64,000 bases of DNA from Rubellimicrobium sp. CFH 75288. Lineage in GTDB: Bacteria > Pseudomonadota > Alphaproteobacteria > Rhodobacterales > Rhodobacteraceae. Position 1 is the stretch's first letter. Each line of letters begins with the position of its first letter. Location: the NCBI RefSeq assembly GCF_009904055.1, contig NZ_WYDP01000008.1, forward strand, positions 282,007 through 346,006. Reading direction: 5' to 3'. The position numbers and the translations under genes are program-made. The notes under the pieces were generated by a model, which was given only the letters and a program-made list of their open reading frames with translations, ran no database searches and was not told the origin of the DNA. Positions 18,801 through 27,300 of this stretch are shown one piece after another.

Positions 18801-20596
18801 GAATAGCCATCGTCATAGACGATGGTCTCGTCCTCGCGCCACCCGTTCTCGGCGTTGACGAACTGCACCTTGAGCGCGTGGGGCCGGTCGATGAACCGCT
18901 TGGTGCCCGAATAGCCCCACGAGTTGCGGGGGGTGATATGCTGGACCGGCGTGGGCTGGATCGTGTCGCGCACGACCGAATGCAGCCCGTCGCGCATCGC
19001 ATAGCTGGCCCGCCCATGGGCGGCGATCAGCCGGAGCGCCTCGAAGAGGGAGCCCGTGTCGAGCGTGGCGTCAAAGCGCCAGCGCGGCTCCGGGGCATTC
19101 GGGGCGGTCGCCGCGCAGGCCGCGGCCCATTCCTCGATGGCGGGAATATCAATCCGGGCATCCGGGATGCGCCGCTTCGTGCCTTGCCGGCGCAGCGCGT
19201 CCGCATAGGCCCAGGCGGGGTTGCGTGAGAGCTGCCAGGACCAGCCGGAGCCGACCCGGACCGGCAGCCACGACTCCGCGACGCAGTTGATGGTATCGGG
19301 CAGGCCGTTGAACTCGTCCGTCGCCTTGATCAGCAGCGCGATGGTGGCGAGGCCCGGCACGGCGACCGGATACTGGCTGGTGATCGAACGCAGGGCGGTC
19401 CATTCGACCCGCTCGGCGTTGCGCTCGGACCCGGGAGAGGTGGTCCGGCGCAGGCGCACCTCCCATTGCCCGGCCTCCGGCAGCTCCCATCGCCCGCCGC
19501 GGATCACCGGCGTGGCGCTCTTGGCCTTGAGGCGGATGCGGCCGTTCTGGTCGGTCCCGTCCTCCTCGTCCTGACCGTCCCAGGCGGCGTTGATCCAGGT
19601 GGTCGTGCCGACCTTGCGATACTGCACGTCCACGTCGATGGTGCGCTCCTTGCGCCCCCCGTCGCCTTCGATCTCCATCAGCCCGAAGGGGGCGGTCACA
19701 TCGACCGAAATCTCCGTGGTGTCCGGCTGGGTCGTCCGCTGGTGCCAGACGTTGTGCGCGAGGAGCGTGTTGAAGGTCTCCTCGCGGACCGATTGCGTGA
19801 AGAGCTTGTGCGGCGCCTCGGGGAGCTTGCCGGAGGGGATCGTGCCGAACTGCGCGTGGCCGGCCCGCCAGCCTTCGCGGACCTCGACCTTGATGTTCGG
19901 AAAGCTGGTGATCGGCGTATCGCCGATACGGATGTCGCTGATCGCCAGCGGCCCCCAGCCGACGCAGAGCAGAACCCGCAGCCACCGCTTGTCGCCGGAG
20001 GCTTCCGTGAAGGGGCGCGCCGCCAGGAGGGGATAGATGCGCCGCCGCCCGAAGGTCTGCGGAATGAAGGCGTAAGGCTCGAAGCGGTTGCGCACGCTCG
20101 CCTGGAATGCGCGCTGGCCGGGGAAGGTGTCCTGCGGCGGGGGCGGGACGAGGGCCGAGACCGCGAGCGCGCCGAGCAGGGAAATGCCCGCGCCGACCGC
20201 GGCCGTGGCGAGGGACGCCATCAGGCCGCCGGCCTTCATCGTGGCGGGAAAGAGCGCCCCCGCGATGCCCGGAGCGAAGGCGGAGGCGGCGACGGAGACC
20301 ACCAGCATCAGGACGGAGCGCAGGACCCCGCCATCGCCGCCTTGGGGGACGACCGCCACATAGACCTGCCGGCCGGGCTTCGGCCGGACCTGCGCCCAAT
20401 AGCGCCGGTCGATTTCCGCATCATTGATCCAGACGCGGACGAAGGGGAAGAAGTCGGGCCGGAGGCCGGCCGCCGCCACGATCTGCTCGACCGTCAGTCC
20501 CTCGCCCACGGTCACGCGGACCGGCTCGGCCTGGAAGGGGTGCGGGCGAACGGCGACCGTTCGCACAGGAACGGGGAGCGGCGCGAGCGCGTTCAT
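15812..20596 (-). CDS. Host specificity protein J-like tail tip protein
   Basis: A 1594-residue protein, the largest tail-tip component, matching lambda J-type proteins in length and layout. An N-terminal hub region has a hydrophobic glycine-rich stretch near residue 100. A long beta-rich core with the tip-attachment region follows (RRIYPLLAARPFTEASGDK). Fibronectin type III-like repeats occupy the middle, and the C-terminal third holds repeats of TPKLAANAVTANAIAANAVT type before a beta domain. It forms the central tip and contacts the receptor. Confidence 0.85.
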   Translation of the reverse strand: MNALAPLPVPVRTVAVRPHPFQAEPVRVTVGEGLTVEQIVAAAGLRPDFFPFVRVWINDAEIDRRYWAQVRPKPGRQVYVAVVPQGGDGGVLRSVLMLVVSVAASAFAPGIAGALFPATMKAGGLMASLATAAVGAGISLLGALAVSALVPPPPQDTFPGQRAFQASVRNRFEPYAFIPQTFGRRRIYPLLAARPFTEASGDKRWLRVLLCVGWGPLAISDIRIGDTPITSFPNIKVEVREGWRAGHAQFGTIPSGKLPEAPHKLFTQSVREETFNTLLAHNVWHQRTTQPDTTEISVDVTAPFGLMEIEGDGGRKERTIDVDVQYRKVGTTTWINAAWDGQDEEDGTDQNGRIRLKAKSATPVIRGGRWELPEAGQWEVRLRRTTSPGSERNAERVEWTALRSITSQYPVAVPGLATIALLIKATDEFNGLPDTINCVAESWLPVRVGSGWSWQLSRNPAWAYADALRRQGTKRRIPDARIDIPAIEEWAAACAATAPNAPEPRWRFDATLDTGSLFEALRLIAAHGRASYAMRDGLHSVVRDTIQPTPVQHITPRNSWGYSGTKRFIDRPHALKVQFVNAENGWREDETIVYDDGYSAANADRFEILDLPGCTSQTQAWREGRYHLAVGKLRPEEHIVHQDVENLRCTKGDRVQFAHDVISVGVGSGRVVSRVASGGNVTSVTIDNAVPLQPGKSYAMRVRRSTGAIVLYTLQGIGAATQTDTLVLSPAVTTGGAPQVGDLVTVGEATRETMPMIVKAVEPGPDMSARLTLIAYHEGIHTAETSTIPPWSSYVNDDTPPDQQRPPQPVLTVVSNEAALERLADGTLIERIAVGISPFPATRRSIRRIVVQWRPSGTTEWIDAPGSPGRATRLTYMIAPVKVGEAYDIRARLVGRNGLASPWAVVLGHVVVGRTTPPAPVADFTAEPVIGGVRLRWSANPEIDVTGYQIRRGASWETGTIEVRRTAATERFIPMAGYAPATFWIKARDSLGLMSPDAMSVVGQARRAAQEDIDADFRPGRSATAPPQVTGVTATGGIRLIWLEWARSPAPDLSHYEIYEQATATPAPTAGTAATLSTAAEFAARASLGDAVTRHYWVRAVDTSGRRGAWSARVQATTAERAGVTTAAVQGLIDATSFAAGVRPVEIVSALPTSGNFAGRVVFLTTDAKLYRHTGSPAGTAGFTAVVPAADITGQITSTQISDSAITTPKLAANAVTANAIAANAVTAGKVAAAAIGTDQLAANAVRAGNLLLVDMENLAPEWAFEEGDAAPFLLAGAGQIGWSTSARTGSRAMVVTRTDTSQQVTVRSVNARLVAVREGETYWIEMEARSEDGESYSNAWQPRVAWFDASRVLISVTTLGTYALSSSWDLRTDRVVAPAGARFASPSLRLPPGAAPIRLDRAVLRRANAAQLIVDGSIQANHLSAGEIITLSAQIGTGIITRAKIADAAINAAKIADAEVTTLKIRGEAVTVARRAFGSGTPRDVSSTTDWLTLASVTIPRTAGFETDYAANLFFDGYGQGTIRAGIFRGGALLRAPSDVTGPSGRQASMTIMGTDSDRGAGNATYHLRVQRVTGSPVLRAWAGYLRVQQFKR

Positions 20597-20615
20597 CCCG
20601 GACCCCCAAAGAACA

Positions 20616-20640
20616 AGGGCGGCGCATCCTGCGCCGCCCT
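20616..20640. terminator. Hairpin in the leader of the J-type gene
   Basis: Perfect 10-bp stem (AGGGCGGCGC at 20616-20625 with 20631-20640), 5-base loop, 20 bp upstream of the J-type start codon on the minus strand. It lies just downstream of the repeated element at 20658-20674. The same arrangement recurs at 36898-36923. It can be a terminator of the antirepressor transcript or a leader structure. Confidence 0.6.
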
Positions 20641-20657
20641 CTGATATTCACCTGCCG

Positions 20658-20674
20658 ATGGTGGCAATCTGCCA
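20658..20674. repeat. 17-bp intergenic repeat, copy 1
   Basis: ATGGTGGCAATCTGCCA, identical to 36948-36964, with a TGGCA/TGCCA dyad inside. On the minus strand a TTGC element lies 17-18 bases ahead of an AGATTG hexamer in both copies, and both are followed by a strong hairpin and a gene start. Possible late promoter or operator; see findings. Confidence 0.6.
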
Positions 20675-20744
20675 TCATCCAGCCCCGCGGGCAAGGAGGA
20701 AGGGGGTGACCAGAAAGGGACGCCCCTCTTGCCAGCGGCGCAGC

Positions 20745-21545
20745 CTATCCGGCCTGCCGATCCTCGTGGATCAGGTGCAGGCTCGGATTGATGAGCTTGG
20801 CGAGGCGGGTCAGGCCCTTCGGCGTCACCCGCACCTGCTCCGTCACCTTCTCCGACCCGTCCGCGCGCAGGACCGTCGTGACCTTGTGCTCCAAGAGCCC
20901 GGCGGCGGTGCGGGACTGGTAGCCGAGGTCGGACGCGCCGCCCTGCCTTCTGTAGATCCAGCCGTGCTCCCGAAGCCACTGGAACAAGTCCTTGGGCCGC
21001 ATCTGGAGCGCCTTGGCGGCGTCGGTGATGCAGAGCGACCCATCGGCCTTGGCGATGCGGTCCAGCGCCTCCTCGGAGGGGAGGAGTTCCTGCACCCGCC
21101 GCTCCAGCTTCTCGGCCCGGTCGGCGTAGTTGAGGAGAAGGCCGCGAAGCTGCGCCGGGTCGTTGAGGTCGATGGAGAGGCCGCCCTGCGCGATCCGCCG
21201 CACCTCCGCCTCCATCGCGTTGAACGCCTCGATGTAGCGCAACTTCCACTTGAGCGCCTTGGCGCCGGTGAAGCCCATCGCCAAGAGCGTGAAGCCGTCG
21301 CGGGTCATGTCGAACATGCGATGCTGCTGCGCGCCGGTCTCGGGGAGGGTGTAGACCCCCTGCGCAAAAGTGCGCAGGGCTAGGTCGGGTTCCTGTTCGA
21401 CGAGGACGTCGATGGCCCGCATCACGTCGCGGTGGTTTTTTCCGAAGAACGCGGCGACGTCGCGGCTGGTGGCGAACACCTCGCCGTCGCGGACGAAGAC
21501 GACGGGCTGGCGGTCGGCGGCGACCGGGGTGAGGAAGTCGTCCAT
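20745..21545 (-). CDS. Rha-family phage antirepressor with KilA-C (ANT) domain
   Basis: A 266-residue regulator. The first 110 residues form a Rha domain (VFATSRDVAAFFGKNHRDVMRAID...). The last 120 form an ANT/KilA-C DNA-binding domain (ADGSLCITDAAKALQMRPKDLFQWLREHGWIYRR). Such proteins relieve repression of prophages or act late in infection. Here it lies inside the tail gene block, divergent from a ribbon-helix-helix gene at 21947, so the two look like a local switch module inserted among structural genes. Confidence 0.85.
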   Translation of the reverse strand: MDDFLTPVAADRQPVVFVRDGEVFATSRDVAAFFGKNHRDVMRAIDVLVEQEPDLALRTFAQGVYTLPETGAQQHRMFDMTRDGFTLLAMGFTGAKALKWKLRYIEAFNAMEAEVRRIAQGGLSIDLNDPAQLRGLLLNYADRAEKLERRVQELLPSEEALDRIAKADGSLCITDAAKALQMRPKDLFQWLREHGWIYRRQGGASDLGYQSRTAAGLLEHKVTTVLRADGSEKVTEQVRVTPKGLTRLAKLINPSLHLIHEDRQAG

Positions 21546-21853
21546 CACAGCACCCCCGCGATCTGGCGCGCTTCGGCCACGAGGGCCGCCTGCGCGGTGT
21601 TGGCGCTCATGTCGCCGAAGTCGTCCGCGACGAGGATCTTCAAGGCGAAGTCCTCGACGCTCACCGCGCGGAGGCGGGCGACCGTGGCCTCGGCGGCCAG
21701 CAGGGCGTCGAACTGCGCCTGGTAGGCCTCCCTCTCCTGCGAGGAGGCCAGCAGCGCCGCGCGCACCGCGCGCCAGCACTCGAAGGCCGCCCGCACCGGC
21801 GTGGGCGGGGGATTGGCGCCAAGAGGCGCCGTGGTAAGGTCGGAGGTAGCCAT
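21545..21853 (-). CDS. Hypothetical helical protein upstream of the antirepressor
   Basis: A 102-residue helical protein (long alanine/glutamate-rich central helix), ending in the base where the antirepressor ATG begins, so the pair is coupled. It is transcribed divergently from the ribbon-helix-helix regulator, with the inverted repeat at 21930-21967 in between. No family recognised; probably first gene of the antirepressor operon. Confidence 0.6.
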   Translation of the reverse strand: MATSDLTTAPLGANPPPTPVRAAFECWRAVRAALLASSQEREAYQAQFDALLAAEATVARLRAVSVEDFALKILVADDFGDMSANTAQAALVAEARQIAGVL

Positions 21854-21929
21854 GATCGAACCTCTGGTGTTCGGTTGCGGTTAGGCCGCGTGAGGTGTCG
21901 CAAGCACCTTGCGCGGCTGCTTCTTTTAT

Positions 21930-21967
21930 GGGAGCATAAAGACACCATGTCAAGCATTGATGCTCCC
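21930..21967. promoter_or_regulatory. Candidate operator of the ribbon-helix-helix regulator
   Basis: Inverted repeat GGGAGCAT (21930-21937) and ATGCTCCC (21960-21967), perfect 8-bp arms about three helical turns apart centre to centre. The regulator's own ATG (21947) lies between them, in the gap between two divergent genes. This is the usual layout for autoregulation by an Arc/MetJ-like protein; binding is inferred. Confidence 0.5.
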
Positions 21968-22174
21968 AAGAAAAGACGAGGCCGCCCCCCTGCGGATACG
22001 GTGGACATTCATGTCCGCCTGCCTCGCACCATCGTGGGTGATCTCGACAGATATCGAGCCGAGCTTCCTGACTCGCCCAACCGCCCGGAGGCGATCCGTC
22101 GCCTGATCGCGAACGCCCTCGCCCAACAGGCCACAGGAGCGCCCGACGACAGGGGCGGCGCGTCATCGGAGTAG
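21947..22174 (+). CDS. Ribbon-helix-helix transcriptional regulator
   Basis: A 75-residue protein: basic AT-hook-like start (KKRRGRPP), then a strand-helix-helix pattern DIHVRLPRTIVGDLDRYRAEL...RPEAIRRLIANAL typical of Arc/MetJ/CopG-fold repressors. Divergent from the antirepressor operon. ATG 21947 was chosen over 21875 because the family begins with the short basic arm. Probably represses the divergent promoters through the inverted repeat at its start. Confidence 0.75.
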   Translation: MSSIDAPKKRRGRPPADTVDIHVRLPRTIVGDLDRYRAELPDSPNRPEAIRRLIANALAQQATGAPDDRGGASSE

Positions 22175-22221
22175 CGCGAGCCATGCGCTCGTGGCAGCGT
22201 GCCGACACGAGGAGGACCCCG

Positions 22222-22641
22222 ATGATCAGAGCGATCCTGACCGCACTCGCCCTGGCGTTCCCAGCCATCGCCGTGGCCGATGCTGCAGACTTCTATCCGA
22301 ACCTTCCTTCGGCCCAGGCGAGGTATGCGGCCTACGCGGCTAGTCCCGACTGCACCGGCCCGGAACTGGATACGCTGATGGACTTCCTCGAGAACAGGAG
22401 GATCTACTCGCGAGCCGAGATGGTCATGGACCAGCTGCAAGGCGGCACGTCCGGCTTGGACGCCGCTACGACCGGCGCACTCGCCGAAATCGCCTTGGCC
22501 AAGCTGGCTTGGGAGAAGGAGTGCCCGGATGTCGCCCGAGAACTCCTTCTGGGAGTGATCTACACCTACCAAGGCGAGGCCTTTGGAGCGGTGCGCACGC
22601 ACGCCACCATCATCATTGACGACATACGTGCCAGCCAGTGA
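22222..22641 (+). CDS. Secreted hypothetical protein (prophage accessory gene)
   Basis: A 139-residue protein with an N-terminal signal peptide (MIRAILTALALAFPAIAVADA) and a helical mature part with two cysteines. A good ribosome site (GAGGAGG) lies 8 bases before ATG 22222. It is on the plus strand, against the surrounding late genes, which suggests expression from the lysogen. No family recognised; candidate lysogenic-conversion gene. Confidence 0.65.
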   Translation: MIRAILTALALAFPAIAVADAADFYPNLPSAQARYAAYAASPDCTGPELDTLMDFLENRRIYSRAEMVMDQLQGGTSGLDAATTGALAEIALAKLAWEKECPDVARELLLGVIYTYQGEAFGAVRTHATIIIDDIRASQ

Positions 22642-22671
22642 GACCGATGACACCTGATCATGGTTTCGCGC

Positions 22672-22697
22672 CCCTCCCGAGACCTTGGCGGGGAGGG
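22672..22697 (+). terminator. Hairpin after the secreted-protein gene
   Basis: CCCTCCC (22672-22678) pairs with GGGAGGG (22691-22697) around a 12-base loop, 30 bp after the stop of the secreted protein gene. There is no clear U-tract, so termination is only likely. Confidence 0.4.
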
Positions 22698-22719
22698 TGC
22701 ATTCAGCAGGAAGTGACCC

Positions 22720-23130
22720 GTGCTTAGAGCACTTGCCAGTGCGCTGACTATGGCCACCTTGGCGTCCTGTGGTCCTTCACCGGACATGGAGTCCATCGGG
22801 CTTCAACGTGAATTCACCCTGACTGAGAACTATCAGTCGGTCTTCGCTCGGATGAACGCCAACATGCGGGTCTGCTTCGCGGAGAATGTGGACGGTCAGG
22901 TATACCCTGATCTCGGCTATGCCGACATTCGGATCGGGATCATGGCCTTCAACTACATCCCGATCGGGGAGGTTCGGATCGACCGGGTTGGCAGTGACGC
23001 TCGCGTAGGCCTGAAGGTTGGTCCGCGCATGGGGTCTTCCACACTCGACTGGCTGGAATATTGGGCCCGGGGCGGTCGGCAGTGCCCCAGCGTGAGCACC
23101 GAAGCAGGACCGCCCCCGCCTCTCCCCTAG
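22720..23130 (+). CDS. Putative lipoprotein (prophage accessory gene)
   Basis: A 136-residue protein starting at GTG 22720 with a lipoprotein signal: basic-hydrophobic segment and lipobox LASC (Cys at residue 17), followed by Gly-Pro-Ser at the +2 to +4 positions, which favours the outer membrane. The mature part is beta-rich. Second plus-strand gene of this inserted patch; its stop overlaps the end of the convergent NlpC/P60 gene. Function unknown; surface change or superinfection exclusion is conceivable. Confidence 0.65.
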   Translation: MLRALASALTMATLASCGPSPDMESIGLQREFTLTENYQSVFARMNANMRVCFAENVDGQVYPDLGYADIRIGIMAFNYIPIGEVRIDRVGSDARVGLKVGPRMGSSTLDWLEYWARGGRQCPSVSTEAGPPPPLP

Positions 23131-23537
23131 TTTCTCCGCCACCTGTAGCACCCCACCACCCGCCGCGCCCATCGCGGCCCGTCGAAGCGCTCCACGACCG
23201 AGTCGCAGCCCCGCTCGATGTGGAGCATCCATCCGGGCGCCACGATCAGCCCGGCGTGGATTGGCGCCCCCAGGACGCGCAGGAGCAGCCCGTCACCCTC
23301 CTCTGCCTCGGCGAGCGGAACCGGGGAGAAGCGGCGGGCATACGCGGTCGCTGCGGCCTCCACGGACCCGGCGGGCAGGCCGGGCACCCAGGCGGGGCCG
23401 TCGTATGGGGGAAGGTCGCGCCCGAACTGCTCGGACCAGACGAGCGCGCACAGGCCCCAGCAATCGAGACCCTCGCGCGTTCGCCCGCCCGGCGCGAAGG
23501 GCAGGCCGATATAGGGCGCGACCCAGGCAGGAGGCAT
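23127..23537 (-). CDS. NlpC/P60 (C40) tail peptidase
   Basis: A 136-residue cysteine peptidase of the NlpC/P60 family: catalytic Cys in LDCWGLC (about residue 26) and His in APIHAGLIV (about residue 94). In lambda-like and gene-transfer-agent tails this gene (lambda K-like) encodes a tail-tip enzyme that opens peptidoglycan during entry. It sits in the expected order: tape measure, two minor tail proteins, this peptidase, then J. Confidence 0.85.
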   Translation of the reverse strand: MPPAWVAPYIGLPFAPGGRTREGLDCWGLCALVWSEQFGRDLPPYDGPAWVPGLPAGSVEAAATAYARRFSPVPLAEAEEGDGLLLRVLGAPIHAGLIVAPGWMLHIERGCDSVVERFDGPRWARRVVGCYRWRRN

Positions 23538-24007
23538 CAGTGCAGCCCCGGCAGCCTCGCCGGCGTCATCTGGAGGCTCAACGGCTCGCTCAGAAGGTCC
23601 TCCACGCGCAGCGCCCCGCGCACGCGCTTCTCGTCCCAATCCACCTCGCGGAGCGAGAGGCCCGGAATGGACACCTCCACGGTGTCGAGGCTTGAGGCCA
23701 GCACAACCTCGACCGTGACGGAAAGCGGCCCTTCCAGCTCGCGCAGGGCAAGCAGGACCGACCGATCAGCGTTGTCGATGGCGACCCGCGCCTCGGTCGG
23801 GCCGTCCTCGCCCTGCCCCGGAAACTCGATCTCGAAGGGATAGGCCACGAAGGTCATCCCGCGGCTCTGGACCGAGACCGGGTTGTTGACAAAGCGTAGC
23901 GGCGCGGGAAGGTCCGGGTGCTCGATTGTCAACAGGCAGAGCCAGACCTGATCGGTCCCGGCCGCGTAAAGGCTGGCCGAGGCGGTGGGCGAGAGCGACC
24001 GGCTCAC
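23537..24007 (-). CDS. DUF1833 family minor tail protein (lambda L-like)
   Basis: A 156-residue beta-rich protein with the DUF1833-type opening (LYAAGTDQVWLCLLTIEHPDL) and the later EARVAIDNADRSVL segment. It occupies the position of lambda L between an M-like protein and the NlpC/P60 peptidase, so a role in the tail-tip complex is likely. It overlaps the start codon of the peptidase gene. Confidence 0.75.
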   Translation of the reverse strand: MSRSLSPTASASLYAAGTDQVWLCLLTIEHPDLPAPLRFVNNPVSVQSRGMTFVAYPFEIEFPGQGEDGPTEARVAIDNADRSVLLALRELEGPLSVTVEVVLASSLDTVEVSIPGLSLREVDWDEKRVRGALRVEDLLSEPLSLQMTPARLPGLH

Positions 24008-24357
24008 GGCAGCATCTCCAGGCGCAAGGCATAGACGACCATGTCGCCGCTCACCTGCTGGACGGTGGGCAGCGGCTTGCGGAAGCGAAAGGTCGCCGGC
24101 GCGCGCGTGCGCGGATGGACCCAGGTAAAGGGCAGCGATCCGCCGGCGCAGGTGGTGGCGAAGAATGTCTCGAAGACCGCCGCCTGCGCCTGCGTCATGG
24201 CGATGGAGCCGGAAATGATCCGCGTGGCGGTCGTGAAGCGCCGCCGGACCTTGGCCGGCCCCGCGTCCATGTCGCTTTCGATCAGCTGGTCCTCCAACGG
24301 CTCGCGATAGCCGGCTTCGAGGAAGAACTGGGGCAGCGAAGCGGGCCAGGCGGACAT
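24004..24357 (-). CDS. Minor tail protein (lambda M-like)
   Basis: A 117-residue protein (opening WPASLPQFFLEAGY, a form common to tail-tip proteins of this position) containing the beta-rich core SGSIAMTQAQAAVFETFF and ending in VVYALRLEML. It lies directly after the tape measure gene and overlaps the next gene by four bases. Assigned by order and length. Confidence 0.65.
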   Translation of the reverse strand: MSAWPASLPQFFLEAGYREPLEDQLIESDMDAGPAKVRRRFTTATRIISGSIAMTQAQAAVFETFFATTCAGGSLPFTWVHPRTRAPATFRFRKPLPTVQQVSGDMVVYALRLEMLP

Positions 24358-24361
24358 CGCA

Positions 24362-27300
24362 TCACCTCCGCGTCAGGGTCGGGAGCGCGCCGTAGCGGCT
24401 GCGCATGGCCCCGTCCAGCTCGCCTCGGCGGAGCTGCCGGCGCACCTCGTCGCGCAGCGTGATCTGAAGCACGCGGCTTCCGTCCGGCCCGACCGCCTCC
24501 TCCTGCTCGACCGGCAGCGCGTCCGGGGACGAGCGCATGTCGTTGACGATCACGGTCACCCCTCCGCCCTGCGGAGCCTGACGCGCCGCCTCGCCGACCG
24601 GCCCTTGCGGCATCGGCCGGGGCGGCTCGAAGCCGCCGACGACCCCGCCCAGGGCGAAGGCGGTCGGGGGCGAGGCGTCCACGAGGATCGACAGATGCCC
24701 GCTGGGGTCGCGCGTCAGCGGCGCGAGGGCCGACCGGCCGGCGCCGTCTTGGGCGCGGACGGCGAAGCCCGCCCCGTGGCGCACCAGCGGCATGACCGCC
24801 TCCGACCCCGCCTCGCCCATCATCCCGGTCGCGCCGCCGCCCATGTCGAAGATCGTGGGCTGGTCCACGATTTCGTCGCGCCAGGTCGAAAGGCTCGGCA
24901 CGCCGCCGGCGGCGAAAAGATCCGCCATCGGAATGCCTGCGGGCGCAAGGGGCGAGGGCGTCGCGCCGGGAGTCGCGCCGCCATGGGCAAAGAGGACGGC
25001 ACCGTGGGCTGCCAGCATGGCCGGCCGGGCCATGGGGCGGAGGGGCGCGCCGCCCCCTGACCCGGAGCCCAGGCCGAGGAAGCCGAGACCGATCCCGCCC
25101 CAATCGACATTGCCGAGCCACCGCTCCAGGCCGTTGACCAGCGGCTGGGTGATGAAGGCGCGCTGAATGGCGACCGTGATGTCCGCGAGCAGTCCCTTGA
25201 GGATGTCCTCCGCGTCGATCTTGCCCTTCATGATCGCCTGGCGGGTCGCCTGCTCCAGTGCCGATCCCACGCCCTGGGCGGTGGTCGTCCAGATGTTCTC
25301 GATCGCCTGCGCGCGCTCGCGCTCGCGCTCCAGCAGGTCGCCTGCCTCCCATTGCGCCTCGATCTCGGCCCGGATCGCGGCGGCGCGCTGGGCGGTCACC
25401 TCGCGGCCCGCCTCCTGCTCGCGCCAAATCTCGCGGCGGACGCCCAGCTCGATCTCGTATTCGCGCGTGGGCAGGCCGGCGATGGCGGCCTGGTCGCGCA
25501 TCTCCTCCGTTTTCTCCTGGAGGATGCGGAGCCCTTCGGCTTCGGCCTGAAGGTCCCGCGCACGCTCGCGCTCGATGACCGCCTGCCGCATCGCCTCCTG
25601 CTGGTCGGGCGGCAGGCCGCGCGCGGCCTCCTCCGCCATGGCCGCGACCTCTTGCTGGCGCCGCTCGGCCGGACCAAGCCCGACCCCGGCCAGGATGCGC
25701 TCGGCCTCGCGGCGGACATCCTGGATCGAGGCGAGGCCGGCAGCCCGAGCGCGCAGGTCGGCGTTCTGCCCTTCGGTGAGGACGGCCTGGACGGAGAGCG
25801 CTTCGGGGGAGGTGCCCGCCGGCACGCCCGACGATCCCGGTCCGAAGGTCAGCGTCGGCGCGTCCGCGCCGCGCATCAGCGCCACCAGCTCCGGTCGCAT
25901 GGCGCGCCCGCCGCTGCCCCAGGTATGGGCCTGCCCCGGCCCCGGCGGCACCATGTCGATATGCATGTGCGTGCCGCCCATGTATTCGGCGCCGAAGCCG
26001 ATCCCGAGGGCGCCCGAAGCCGCGGCGGCGCGCGCCACGTCCGCCATGCGCGGATCACGCGCCGTGATCCGACGCCCCTGCGCGTCGTAGATCGCCACAT
26101 CGGCCGCCAGCCCGGTCCCGTGGCGATTGGAGCCATGCCGGTGCCCCGGATCCTCCTGCCCGGAGGTGACGACCACGCGCGCGCCTGGCCCCACGGCCTG
26201 CTCGACCGCATGCGTGACCAGATTGGTGATGGCCGGATCGGGGCGGTTCGGCCGGGCTGGGCCAAGGGCGAAGTCGAGCGTAACGCCGCTTGCCGGGAAA
26301 GCGGTCGCCGCCGAAGCAGAGGCGCGCGACGGCGCGGCGCGGCCCGCCTCGAACTGGCGGATGGCCGCCGCAAGGGTCTCGTCCGGGACCCGGCGCAGGC
26401 CGTGCCATTCGTCGCGCAGCTGCGCCATCTTGCCTTCGACCGTCGAGGCGCGCCCGAGCCGCTCTGTGAGCAGGTGCATGGCGAAGGCGTCCTGCACCTC
26501 GGGCGTGAAGCGGGTCGTGCCCGGCAGGCCCATCTCGCGCTGCACGCGCTCGCGCGTGTCGCCGACGATCTGGTAGCGGCCCACCGGCGTCGCCACGACC
26601 CCGCCGTTGCGTTCGGCCACCCATTGCCCGTAGCCGCCGCGGTCGAAGGCCCGCAGCTCGTCGAGCGTCATGGTGGTGACGTCCACCCCGGCGAAGCGCC
26701 CGCCGGGGCGGTGCGCGTGCGCGTAGAGCGTCCGGTAGTCGGCCGCGCCCTCCGTGCGGTCGATCAGGCCGAGCAGGGCCGCCCCGCCGCCCCCGAGGGC
26801 CATGCCCCCGCCCATGTGGCTCGGGACGGCTCCCGCCCCGCCGCCCTGGATGCGCGCGATCTCGGCCGCCGTCCGCGCGTCGCGCTCGATCTGCGCGATT
26901 TCGCCGGGCGACAGCCCCGCAGCGGTGGCCGCCATGACCGCGCTGGAAACCGCCAGGTCGATCTCGGCATTGAGCAGACGCTGCGCCGCGGCGGCGGCGT
27001 CCTGCGCCTCCTTCAATGCGCGCAGCCGGTCGATATAGCCGTCCATCGCCCGCTGCGCGGCCGGGGTCAGGTCCTCCCCGAAGGTGCGCATCTGGTAGGC
27101 ATGCGCCTCCGTGGCGATCTGCGCCTCGCGCTGGGCCTCCGCCCCCTTTCCGATCGCGTCGATCAGCCGCTGCTGGGCGGCGATCTCGATGTCCATGGCC
27201 TCCGCGGCCGTGGTCGTCGCCTCGACCCGTCGCCGCAGGACAGCGTTGAGCGCCTCGTTCTGTGTGACCTCCCGCCCCTTGGCGGCGTCCGCGTCGATAA

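Noticed and set aside
15806..19228. Plus-strand open frame of 1140 codons opposite the J-type gene
   Set aside because: Shadow of the high-GC minus-strand J gene; Arg/Gly/Pro-rich, no start context or domain.
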